64,000 nt of DNA, taken from Diplolepis rosae (lineage: Eukaryota; Arthropoda; Insecta; Hymenoptera; Diplolepididae). The notes below the pieces were generated by a model that made no database searches, was not told where the DNA came from, and saw nothing but the letters and a program-made list of their open reading frames with translations. This document shows positions 1 to 10,977 of the stretch, piece by piece (the first letter of the stretch is position 1; every line of letters begins with the position of its first letter). The stretch is from positions 682,001 through 746,000 of the forward strand of contig JAPYXD010000391.1 of NCBI GenBank assembly GCA_030998225.1, read 5' to 3'. A program made the position numbers and the translations under genes.

Positions 1-260
1 GAAGGTTCATTTTTAAAAACGCCAAATCCATTTCATGTATTTATAAATTTCTAATTTCCAAACACATTTTTATTGCTTCTTACCTTATTATATGCGAATT
101 ATTCGTCCTTTGTTGTAGAAATAAATGAAAAATAGTTTTGAGAATTTTAAGTGTAGTAACGACAGGTTAAATTTTCAATTTCAAGTTTGACAGGAGGATA
201 AGAGTTGTACAGGAGCGTAAGAAAGAAAATAAACAGTGGGGCATTATTTGAATTTTTCAA

Positions 261-596
261 TTAAGGTCATGGCTCAATCGAGCCACGTGACTAAATTAAA
301 TATTAATTCGTTCATGTAAGATAATTTTTTTAATTTACAAAACTTCTTTTTGAAATTTTGGGAAATGTGACAAAAACCAATAAAGCACGTCTGTTAACTT
401 CTTTTTAGTAAAACTTGCACTCAAACAAGTTGACAGACTTTTTTATCGTCTTCTTTTGTATTTTCCAAATTAACTGGAAGATATTTTGTAAAATGCAAGA
501 GTTATGAACTTTTTAGGTTATTTTAGGTTATTTACTTTTTAAGTTATGAACTTTTACAGGAATTTAGTCACGTGGCCTGATTGGTCCATGGTCTTA
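261..596. mobile_element. MITE with TTAA ends (family T1)
   Basis: The two ends are inverted copies of each other over about 35 bases. The left arm begins TTAAGGTCATGG and contains CCACGTGACTAAATT. The right arm (561-596) reads AATTTAGTCACGTGG and ends CCATGGTCTTAA. TTAA stands at both outer edges, as expected for a piggyBac-type target duplication. The core has no open frame. A diverged single end of the same family may lie at 31343-31375. The family assignment is inference; the inverted ends are seen directly. Confidence 0.75.
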
Positions 597-1172
597 ACTA
601 AGAAATAAGAAATCGTAATAATAAAAGTTTGTTTCACACTTAATTTTGTTTCCCAAATTGTGAATGCGGGAAGTTAAAAACTTTTAATCTGTTTAAAATA
701 ATGAGCCCTTTAACGAATTTTTTGTTTAATTCAACCTTAAATGTAGATCTATGAAGTTACAATCACCCGGAAGTCATACGTTAACTTTTGACACCCCAAG
801 TCTCCTCTATACCTTCACAACAACTCAAGAAGGCATTGTCATTCATACAATTCATGTTATATTTTTAGAATATCATGTAAACCTGTCCAATAAGTTTTAC
901 CTTTTGTAATCCTCACTCTTACACCAAATTTAGAAAAAAATGCCTCTTTTGTATCATAATACTTTAATTATTTGAAATACTTGATAAAAAAATGACTATA
1001 GTTTTCATCAAATGAATGAGGAAAAAGATAGAAGAGTTTTTATACATGCGATATTTTTTAACTCCATTAATTGATTTCCAAATTACTTTCTGAAATACTA
1101 TTTATAAAAAAACTAAATATATAAAGTTAAATCAAATTTTCTATTTTTTACCAATGTTTAAAATAATTTCAG
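597..1172. other. AT-rich stretch upstream of exon
   Basis: No repeat or open frame is recognised here. If the exon at 1173 is real, this is intron sequence, and its last bases form a plausible 3' splice site ending TTTCAG at 1172. Confidence 0.4.
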
Positions 1173-1399
1173 ATCCAGCACTCAACTTTTGACAAATCTT
1201 CCAGATTCGAAATTCATACCCAAAAAATTACGACGATTCTTAGTGAAAATCTCTGAAATGAATGAAGGAACATTGACAGAATTTGAGGAGAGTGTTTGCT
1301 TCGATATAGATGATCCAGACTTTGCTCCATTGGATCGCAGGACTTCTGTAAAATCTCTCTTCCATGAGATCCATTTTACAGATCTCGGCTTCAATAAAT
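1173..1399 (+). CDS. Isolated internal coding exon, unrecognised protein
   Basis: The 227-bp segment is flanked by a splice acceptor (TTTCAG ending at 1172) and a consensus donor (GTAAGT from 1400). One frame is open across all 75 codons. The first base completes a codon and the last base starts one, so the exon enters and leaves in different phases. The peptide runs from SSTQLL to DLGFNK. It has a basic patch KKLRRF near residues 17-22, an acidic stretch DIDDPD near 44-49, and no membrane segment or Cys-rich motif. Codons include many C/G third positions, unlike the AT-rich flanks. The frame cannot be extended past the splice sites, so the rest of the gene must lie outside recognisable sequence, with introns of kilobases. 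I do not recognise the family. The alternative is a chance frame, which matching splice sites at both ends make less likely. Confidence 0.6.
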
Positions 1400-3523
1400 G
1401 TAAGTGACAATAAAAATATATTGATAACTATAATTGAGCATTCGGTTCAAAGGTTACAAACAAATATCCAGTTTTTTACACTTTTTTATTGATAAAAGAC
1501 AAAAAAAATTTACTAAGAAAAAGTTGCATGGTCTTCAAAAAAAAGTAAAAATTATTCTCAAGTACTCAATTTTTTCATGAAGATTCGAGATTATTGCATT
1601 TTCATTTCTTCTTTTTAATTTCATGAACTTATATTTTATACTATTAATTACATGTGTATTAAAATATTAAGGAACTCATCTAACTCAAAGGACTTTTATA
1701 TCCTCGTTTCGATTTACTTTAATGTTTTTATTTAAAAAGGCTTATCAGAAATTCAAATATGTACATAATTTATTGAACTCCATAATCAGTATTACAATAT
1801 GTGAGGTGTGATATCGAAGAAGCGACCTTCTCAACTTTACGACAGAGGCTTCGAAACTTTCCACCCGTATGATTGCTGATGCGAAACTGATGTGAGGTAT
1901 CATCTTTTTAAACATTGACAGTATAGAATTATTAAAAAGAATTAACACTATCCATGGTCAGAGTAAAAATGAATTTGGTTTATGTTCTAAATCGGATTCT
2001 CTTTGAATCACAAAATCACCTTGGATATGAAAATTATCCTCGCAGATAGAAATAGGCAAATAGAAAATACTATTTTTGTGAATCAAAAAATTAAATTCTT
2101 CAGAAATTTAAAAAGCCAGTAATACAAAAGAGTTTATTTCATTCATACACAAAGTTCTTCCTACATAAATTGTATTCTACACAAAACATAAACATTTCTT
2201 CGAATCAGAAACGAAAATCGGAAAATATCTTTCGAATTTTAGCTTCTGATTTAAAAAATCTTCCTATTTCTCCTAAAAACACTTTCTGCAAACAAAATTT
2301 CGTTTATCAATAAAACTGACTCAAATAAATTTTGAATCAGAGGCCATGTTATCTTTATCAATTTTATGATTTCTATCTTAAGTTAATGTGAGACAAAAAT
2401 CTCAACTCAGGAAATGACTGATAATTATTCTTCAGAAAATTTTCTTGTCTCAACATAATAAAAGAGAAAAAAAAATTGCATTATAATAGGAAAAAAGACA
2501 GGCTTGTTTAATCTGCGGCTAATTACAAAGCAAAAATCAATCACAATTGTAATTCAATGTTTTTGGTAATCATATTAATTGCCCCTCGTCGTTGTTCAAT
2601 CTCGGAATGCGTAGGAATGACGCAAGTAAATGTATACGTAGTGCGACGAACGCAACTTCGAGAATGCAATTATCCATGCAAATTTATTACACTGCGAGGT
2701 ATATACACTTTACTTGCGCACATGTGCCTCGTGATTGTCTTCAACACAGAGAACGTGTAAAATTGTCAAAAAGCTTTAGAATCTCATGACTTGTTTCTTC
2801 TCATAAATTGTGAGTCAAATAAAAAACTTGCTACGATAAAAATATAAACCTGGGCAGAAAGATTACTTTTTCATGCACCTTTCAAAAATCAAGAACCAGA
2901 CTATGAAATCAGCTTTCGAAAAATTAATTTAGATTTTGGATCATTTTTCATAAAATTCTCAATAGTGAGTCATCGATGAGAGGATATTATTAAAAATAGA
3001 AAAAGGAGTTATAATCGGAAGAATCCCACACCTGTCCAAAGACAAATGTGAGATAACAGGACGATTTGAAATGCTTTATTGTACTTTTTAAACAGATGAG
3101 CGAAAACAAGTTTTTAAAAATTATTAAATGATTCAGAGGAATCTTATATTTAGCATTTTAAATCGGAATATCTTTCCACGTCCTTTTAAAGTTCAAGAGA
3201 ATGTATAGGTTTTCAAACTCAAGTGAATTTACAGGATTTGAAATCTGAAACTTAATACTAGATTTTAAAGTTCAAATAAATACAGAACATTGAGAGAACA
3301 TAGAGAGTTAATTTCATAATTTGATATTTATAGGCGGTGTAGTCTCTTGTGACTGGGATCTGATTAAATTGATTCCCCATTCTTTATTTAATCATGTATT
3401 TATTGATATATGTGGTTACTAAGAAACAAGATCGTATCTTTGTGATATAGTACCAAAAGGTCACCGAGCCACATGCATTAGAATTCACTATGTCTTGTCT
3501 GCAATCTTTATCGTCCAAGATAT
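1400..3523. other. Presumed intron or intergenic DNA
   Basis: AT-rich sequence without a recognised gene. The stretch at about 2575-2760 has more G+C and CpG than its surroundings and includes an octamer ATGCAAAT. It has overlapping short open frames in two phases but no splice sites to support them, so it looks more like a regulatory or conserved non-coding block than an exon. Confidence 0.35.
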
Positions 3524-4569
3524 TTAATAATAGTAGGAAAAATTGCCTTTCTGGTATTTTTTATAAGATGTATTAAAGGAAATTAAAATTCCATTTCAAA
3601 ATCCTTTGAAATAAAATTTTTATTTTTTCCATTAAGTCAACGTTTCAACTGAAGCTCCAGTCCTTATCAAGTCTAAAAAATAATAATAACATGGATTATA
3701 TAATGTGAAATGAAATACAAACAGTCCACGGTTAAGATTACAAATTTTAAAAGTCGTTACCTTAGAAAAATCGTTGCGTAAATATAAAATTTTAAATGGA
3801 GACATCAAGTGGTGTGCATTTGTTTTGTTGTAAAAATCGTTGAAGTAAAACATTTTTTAAAAAATTATTATTGTACATTTATAAATTGTAAAAATTTTCT
3901 TTTTTTTTGTTGTTTGCCATAAGATGTAAAAATCCTATGGATAATTTCCTGCGTTTTTCATGTGAAGATAACATTAGTCTTTATATTTTGTAAAAATGTC
4001 ATGGTAGAGGTTAAGTTTAATACTAAACATGTTAAAATTTCTGAAAATAAACAATATTATTCAGCAAAAGAATATAATTGTAATAGATATATTAAAATTA
4101 TGTATTTAAAATGAAAAATTAGTTATTATAAATAGTTTTTAACTTACTTATTTCAATTTGGTAACGGATTAATTAAAATTTTTCACAAACAAATATTACA
4201 GAGCATCTATGATGACCAATGACTAATCAGAAATACAAACACGATATTAGGTTAAGATCGATTATAAAATTATCAGGCGGGAAAATTTTTGAATTTAAAT
4301 TTACAGATTGATAATTAGGCAAAGAGATTATTTAGATAGTTGAATAATATTATATTATATGTCACTTAAATTTTCAATATCTGTTCTGAAATTAATAGAA
4401 TTATTATTATTATTTTTTAGTCTTGATAAGAACTGAAGCTTTAATCGAAACGTTAACTTAGTGAAAAAAATAAAAATTTTATTTCAAAGGATTTTGGAAT
4501 GGATTTTTAATTTCCTAAAATACATCTTATAAAAAATACCAGAAAGGCCATCTTTCCTACTATTATTAA
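3524..4569. mobile_element. Foldback element with long terminal inverted repeats
   Basis: The left arm (about 3524-3690) and right arm (about 4405-4569) are reverse complements over roughly 165 bases with modest divergence. Both begin AATAATAGTAGGAAA and contain the string CCTTTCTGGTATTTTTTATA. The inner part of each arm carries a CTTGATAAG...GAAACGTT motif (3637-3673 on minus, 4422-4454 on plus). This resembles the hammerhead-like core seen in Penelope-type retroelements. The roughly 700-bp centre is AT-rich and has no coding capacity. It is either a non-autonomous foldback transposon or two retroelement tails joined in inverted orientation. Confidence 0.7.
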
Positions 4570-5589
4570 CTACACTGGTAACAACAAAAAATTTTAAAAC
4601 AAGATATTATATATAAATAGATATAAATTTTTAAAAAATAGATATAAATTGCCATGAAATGTTAATTGAATGATTGTTAAATTAATCTTGGTCTTTTACT
4701 AATCATGTTCATAGTACAAAAGCAATAAAAAATCTTTAATTAGCGTAATTGCTTGATAAAATGGACTAATGGAAAGAGATTAATTTTTTCATCACTGATT
4801 ACAGTTTCTTCGGACCTCAGCCTTGATATCAAACGTTACAAACAAACCACCCAAGAATCATTTGCACGCGTGGCAGTAGTTTACACATCATTAATGTTAT
4901 CATCTCTTTATTATGACTGAATAGGCATATAAAGTCGGTCTCGGCTCTCGGATCATTTTAACTTCATCTCAGAATAAAGGAACTTGATCTTCAGAAAAAA
5001 TTGGATATCAGCATCGCCTTTCTTCCTGGGAAAACGTCTGGCAAATTCACCTTTCTCTAACGCGTGTACTAATCAGCAAGATAGTTGCCTTTGTCCATAA
5101 CTCTTCTTGCTTGTCACTTCGTCTTCCCTTTCAGGGTTGATGACTTTTATTCATTGACCTCTTTTTTATTTATATACCAAAAGATCATAAATGTACCTCG
5201 AACTCTTCCTTCATTCTATTAGATTGCTCTGATTTTTTGAGCTCATCAAGGAGGCCAACGAGAGTCGAAGTACAAAATCTCAATTAGAAAATCGCAATCA
5301 ATGAAAGAAAATTATTGAGAAATCAATCATTTTTCAATGATTTCATACCCCAAGAAGTGCAAACTTTGAATTTTCATTATATTAATAAATAGAAAGAGTG
5401 AAAAGCATTTTACCATTTTTTAACTAGCAAAATATACTTTATTAAGATTTTTTCTTTTTAAATATTTTGAAAAAAATAAAAATAAGTGGAACATACTGGG
5501 GATAATTGAAATAAGAAAATGGTTTATATATTTTTATTTGTTAAGTCATCTTTTGGATTCATAGACAACAGAAGACAACTAGAAACACG
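4570..5589. other. Less repetitive stretch without a gene
   Basis: About 4800-5280 is less AT-rich and looks single-copy within the window. It has stop codons in every frame and no exon I can support. It holds the TATA-like site listed separately and a pyrimidine-tract acceptor-like CTTCCCTTTCAG near 5122-5133. Confidence 0.3.
4928..4960 (+). promoter_or_regulatory. Possible TATA-box core promoter
   Basis: TATAAAG (4928-4934) is followed about 20-30 bases later by GGATCATTTTAAC, an acceptable initiator region. The local sequence is less AT-rich than its surroundings, so the match is a little better than random. No open frame follows: the first downstream ATG (about 5138) gives only a few codons. 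It could drive a non-coding transcript or a 5' untranslated exon, or be chance. Confidence 0.18.
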
Positions 5590-5915
5590 CAGGGTGGTCG
5601 CTGGACCGGGAAATGACCGGGAATTTTTTTAAATTTTTAATAAAAAACGATTGTAATTTGTTTTAATTGTGTTACATAAAGTGATTTGCTTATATATTAT
5701 ATTATGCATTTCGAAATTCCCGCCTTATTTCGGGATTTCGGTATACCAGGAGAAATTTCATTTCAGAATATTAAATAAAAAATATTTCAAAACTTTAAAA
5801 ACCCATTGCATTAACTGTTACTAATTGGAATCTATTTTTTTAATGACCGGGAAAAAATTTTCGATGATCGGGAAATGACCGGCAATTATTTTCGTCGATG
5901 AAAACGGTCACCCTG
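5590..5915. mobile_element. hAT-type MITE
   Basis: The left end reads CAGGGTGGTCGCTGGACCGG and the right end is its imperfect inverse, ending CGGTCACCCTG. CAGGGTGG-type ends with internal GACCGGGAAA repeats (5607-5622, 5842-5852, 5868-5883) are typical of hAT elements. There is no transposase, so it is non-autonomous. The 8-bp target duplication is not clean: the flanks match only as AACACG against AATACG. Confidence 0.7.
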
Positions 5916-6897
5916 AATACGATACAAATCAAGAAAATTGAATTGCCATTGAACGATATCTTCCAGTGCAAATGAAAAATTTTCAATTTGAACAGAATTA
6001 CCTGAAAATCAAAAATTGCTAAATTCATTTAGAATATTTTTTCATCGATTTTCTTTTGTAAAAGTGTAGAAAGTTTTATCTCGAATTAAATGAGCCATGA
6101 AAAGTTTCAATCCGATGGAAATTATAGATTTTTTATCGGTGGAATCATACACTCACTAAAAAAAAACTCGATAGAAAAATATTCCAAATAAAATAAAACT
6201 GAGGAAAATGTTACTTTAACTTTTTTTCGACTATCCGTTCTAGAGTCCTGAGTTAGTTATATTACTTTAAAAACGATAAAAAAAATGAGAATATTACCAA
6301 GAATATAACCGACGGATAAATTCTTTTAGAATTTATGAGAATTTTGTTATTTTGGCTTGTTAAAGGTGTTAAACAATGGAAATGAATTAATACTGCAATA
6401 TGAAATTATCTCAATCTTTTTATGTGCATTTTATTTGTTTGAAAGAAAGTGAAAACCGAGAACTAAAAGGGTATACTATTATAGGTTATGTTCCAGATAT
6501 TTAGTTAAAAATATTATTGCGGAAATTATTGTATGGAAATCTTACATTTTTGTACTAAAATTGGAATTACTTCACATCAGTGAGAGTTAATAAAGGTAAT
6601 TTATTTGTTAAATTATAATTATAATGGTTGGATTATAATTATAATTTGTTGAATTTGATTGTTGATTTATAAATTCCGTGACCTGCAGCAACCCCGGAAA
6701 ATGCAAGAAAGAATAAAAACTGTTTTGCTCCTTAAAAATTTGAATTTTGATTAATTAATATATGTTTTAATATAATTATTATATAAATTTTATTGTATAA
6801 TAAAGGATTTTTTATATATTTTATAATTATATAGATAATATGAATTGAAGTATATAATATTAAGTTTAGAATTTTAGTATTCAGTGTATTAAATTAA
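5916..6897. other. AT-rich stretch, nothing recognised
   Basis: No repeat boundary, RNA gene or supported open frame. A small local duplication of an ATTATAATTATAAT motif lies at 6613-6645. Confidence 0.4.
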
Positions 6898-7145
6898 AAA
6901 TGATCATAACCTCAAATTTCAACAGTATATAATTTTAATATATTAACAGTAAACCTGTTCTTAGGTTCTTCTTTGTAAAAATATATTTATATAAGTTAGC
7001 GCCTCTTATTTAACTATAAAGGTACTCAAAATATTGCTAAATAAATATTTAAACCATAAATTCTCAAAATTCCCTCTATATTCTCTTATATTCTTTAAAT
7101 TCTGTAATATTCTCGATTATATTACATGAACTTAAATTCTCGAGA
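6898..7145 (+). repeat. Dispersed repeat R6, copy 1
   Basis: This segment aligns along about 250 bases, same strand, with 28868-29122. Shared strings include CAGCGCCTCTTATTTAACTA (GCGCCTCTTATTTAACTA here) and ATATTCTTTAAATTCTGTAA. Divergence is moderate. There are no inverted ends and no open frame. It may be part of a larger unrecognised transposon. Confidence 0.7.
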
Positions 7146-7831
7146 AAAAAGGCAAAGATATGAGAAGTCTCTTTAACACTTTCGAAACAGAAGTAAAAAT
7201 ATTTTTATCAAACAAATTTAAGTTTCGTAGTCCTATTCATTGTTTTTTAATTAAAAAAGGAAAGCTTCTTTATCGACATTCTTAACTTTACAATTTGACG
7301 TACATTTCCAAGAATTCCTGTATTATCAACTACACGTTTGAGTTTTCCACAATAGATGGAACTCAGTTTCCATATTTTTAAATGCATACAAGAAATATTC
7401 TCATCACACATCTAACATATATCTAGAATCAAGTATAAAATTCAGAGTTTTTGAAGACTAATATTATTTGTATATTTGTTATTGAATTTAGATACTTTAT
7501 TACAAGTTCAAGCATAAAAAGAAACAAGTTAGAGAAACAAAAATATTTTCTCTTTCCTTGATTGAATTTCGAGTAAAAGAAAAGTAACCAAGAAATTTCC
7601 TACTTTTTCTAGAAAAAAGAGTTTTCCAGTTTTTCCATTAACCTATTAAATCTTTTGTGCACTATCTGCTTACTTCTAACCTTCTAATGGAAAATTTTTC
7701 CCCGAGACTTAGAAACACGATAAACTTATTATGATGAATGTTCTCTTAGGTCGAAAATTCTTATTGATAAAATAATCCACAAAAGAAAGGGTTATAATAA
7801 TGGTCCTTGGGTCCATTTCTACATAGCCTCC
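7146..7831. other. AT-rich stretch, nothing recognised
   Basis: No supported gene, repeat or RNA feature is seen between the dispersed repeat and the TCGGATT foldback element. Confidence 0.4.
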
Positions 7832-9423
7832 CTGGCGAAACTTTTGCAAAAAAAACCCAATCTGATCGAATCCGAGATATTCCGAAATTAGTTTCCGAAC
7901 CAATCCGAAAATTCTTAGTTAGATTTTAGGAAATTAGGAAATCAGAATTGCAAAAACTTCTAGAAATGAAACTTGCCCTTGCGAAAGTTCGGATTAGAAT
8001 TTTATCCGAACGGATCAGAGTTATTCCGAAATCTGTTTCCGAATCAATCCGGAAAACATTTTGGATCTCGTTTAATCCAAATCTGTTGAAAATCAATCCG
8101 ACTCAATCCCATTCATCTCGTTTAAATCTGAGGTTAAATTGAATCAAGTTTCCAATCCGAAACATTCCGATCTTGGATCTATTTGGATCAGATTAATTCG
8201 AGTTCATGTTGATTCGGATTGATTCGTATTCAAATATTGGATCGGATTCATACGCATTAAATCGAAATAAATCGGATTGAGTCGAATTGATTTTAAACCG
8301 ACTTGCATCAAACGAGATCCAAAACGTTTTTCGGATTAATTCATATTGAAAACTTAGTTCAGATTTATTCGGGTTGGAGTCTCGGAATGAATCGGTTTGA
8401 TTCGGATTGATTTTAAACTGATTTGCATCAAACGACATCCAAAACATATTTCGGATTCATTCGGACTGAAGTGCGGGATGTATTGGAAAAAGCCAGATTG
8501 ATTCTTAACCGCTTTGAATTGAAGCGAAATCCAAACCGTTTTTCGAATTGATTCATATTGAAAACTTGCTTTAGATATATCTGGATTGGAGTCTCGAATT
8601 AAAGTCTCGAATTAAATCCGATTGTTTCGAATTGATTTTTAACCGATTTACATGACAGGAGATTCAAAACGTTTTTCGGATTGATCCAGAATTGAAATTT
8701 TGGTTCGTATTCATTCGAATTGAATTGAAATTAAATGGATTAATCTGGATTGATTTTAAACCGATTTGCATCAAACGAGATCAAAACGTCTTTTAGATTA
8801 ATTGATATCATTCGATTTGCACCAGAGGAGATCTAAAACGTTTTTCGGATTAATTCGTATTGAAAACTTGGTTCGGATTCATTCGCATTGCAGTTCAAGT
8901 TGAATTGGATTAAGTCGAATTTATTTTTCACTGTTTTGCATAAAACGAGATCCAAAAAGTTTTCCTGATTAATTCATATTGAAACTTTGTTTCGGATTCA
9001 TTCGGATTAAAGTGCAGGTTGAATCCGAATGTATTTTAAAATGAGTCGGATTGATTTCTAACCCTTTTGCGTCAAACAAAATCCAAACCGCTATTCAGAT
9101 TGGAGTCTCGGATTAAAGGCTCTGGATTGAATCCGACTGATTCGAATCCGAGATATTCCGAAATTTATTTCCGAATCAATCCGAAGAATACTTTGGATCT
9201 CGTTCGATGCGAATCCGTTAAAAATCAATCTGACTCAATCTGATTCATTCCGAACTTGAATTCATTCGGATTAATTCGTATTGAAAAATTGGTTTGGATT
9301 TATTTGAATTGAACCGGAATAAATCGGATTGAGTAAGATTCGTTTTTACCAATTTTCATCGAGAAGGATTCAAAACGTTTTTCGGATTGGCTCGGATTGA
9401 ATTCTAATCCAGAACTTTCGCCA
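7832..9423. repeat. TCGGATT foldback element, copy A
   Basis: A 1.6 kb block opens with CTGGCGAAACTTTTGC and closes with AACTTTCGCCAA, so its ends are inverted. The first part reads as AATCCGA-type motifs and most of the rest as their complement (TCGGATT). The block can therefore fold back on itself many times. Inside are degenerate tandem units of roughly 60-130 bases. They carry the phrases AACCGATTTGCATCAAACGA, GATCCAAAACGTTTTTCGG and GATTCATTCGGATTGAA. Short open frames inside are by-products of the repeat. The segment from 7914 is matched nearly in order by copy C at 10978-12387. Confidence 0.85.
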
Positions 9424-10164
9424 AGACTCACACCTCAATGTCAATTACCAATGATTAGTTTTATTGCATGATAAAGAGAAATATTGCGTGATTTCCTGGC
9501 ACAAATATAGCGTTTACGAATGTATCGAGGCACCTCATTTATTTGTCATGGAGTTTAAAAATATATGTCACTGTTGATGTTTGAAAGAACTTGGTAAGAT
9601 GATAAGTGACGATGAATTCCAGTTCAGATCTGCGTAATTTTCGTGGTGACGAGCCTCCAGATAATAGAAGAGATAAAGAATCATTTTCTTCTTGATTCAC
9701 TTTTTTAAATCCTTTGAAAGTATAAAAGAATTATAAAATCTTTATATAAAGGTTGTGAAATTTAATTATTCGTTGCTTAAAAAGATATTAAAGAATCATT
9801 GAATAGGATCACGAAGAGCTGGTATCATATATTAGATGGTGATTAGATTCATAATATACTCTATAAATGATGCTCTTTATTATTTCATTAAATGAGAGCA
9901 ACGAGGATTTTAGAAAAATATTACTACAATTAATATTGAGATTAAAATAATGTTACGTTATATTGCATAAGAAAAATGCTTTTCCAGTAAATATGTCGAC
10001 ATATGTTACAGAAATAACTTTATGTATACCACAGAACAAGATTTTATGATTACGATCCATCCAGAACCGTTGCTATATTTATATGAACGTTTAGCAATAA
10101 AAAAGTATAAGTATGATATATAAGAAAACGTGAGGCTCAATGTATAATACACGTGGATGATAAA
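9424..10164. other. AT-rich spacer between repeats
   Basis: No gene or repeat family is recognised in this stretch. Confidence 0.4.
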
Positions 10165-10352
10165 CTAGTACATTGTGCAACTAGGGAAAAAAAAATTTAT
10201 TTTGCGAGTGTGAAGTTTGATGCCCGAGCAAAGCGAAGGTAACAACCACACGAGTAAAATAAATGTTTTTCCCGTGTTGCACACGATTTTTTTTTCTACT
10301 AGCGGGCCATAAAGTGGACTTTATTGCCCCGTGCGGGGCAAACAAATCCACT
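10165..10352. repeat. GTGCAACTAGGG repeat, single copy
   Basis: The unit starts ACTAGTACATTGTGCAACTA, contains GATGCCCGAGCAAAGCGA and ACACGAGTAAAATAAATG, and ends with TTGCCCCGTGCGGGGCAAAC. The same unit forms the array at 49235-50150. Inner sub-parts are complementary (GTGCAACTAGGG against CCCGTGTTGCAC), giving a hairpin-prone module. Confidence 0.8.
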
Positions 10353-10389
10353 TAATAATTTCCAATCTTGAATTGATATGTACAATACG

Positions 10390-10893
10390 CACTAGCGAAG
10401 ATACTCTGGAAAAAATTGCAAAAAGTAATTCAATCCGAGCCATTCCGAAATCTCTTTCTGATACATTTTGAACCAATTGGAAAAACGTGTTAAATCTCAT
10501 TTGATGCAAATCGGTTGAAAATCAATGCGACTCAACCCAATTTATTTTGGTTCGTCCGAAACTTTAATCCGAATGAATCCTATCCAAGTTTTCAGTGGGA
10601 ATCCATCCGAGCTCGGATCAATCCAAACCGAAATTTCAATGCAAATCAATCTGAATGAATTCGAAGTCGGAATGAAGGGATTGAAAATTTTGGTTTGGAC
10701 CAATCTGAACTGGGATTGATTCGAATTAAATACATAGTTCAGTTACATTCCGATTGATGCCTCGAATTGAACAGGAGTGAATCAGATTGATATTTAACCG
10801 ATTTGTACCGAACAAGATTCAAAAAGTTTTTCGGATTGGTTCAAAATGTTTCGGAATCGCTCGGATTGAATTCAAATATGAAACTTTCGCCAG
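10390..10893. repeat. TCGGATT foldback element, fragment B
   Basis: AATCCGA-type motifs in the first half and TCGGATT-type motifs in the second. The right end GAAACTTTCGCCAGG is the family terminus. This is a shorter, diverged copy between copy A and copy C. Confidence 0.8.
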
Positions 10894-10977
10894 GAAAGTT
10901 TAAATAGTCACTTTTTTCGAACAATTTACGTACGCATTTTAAGGTTAAAAAATGAGCTTCAACGAAAAAAAACATTT

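Noticed and set aside
521..545. Telomere-like TTTTAGGTTA repeat
   Set aside because: Only two short units; not a TTAGG array.
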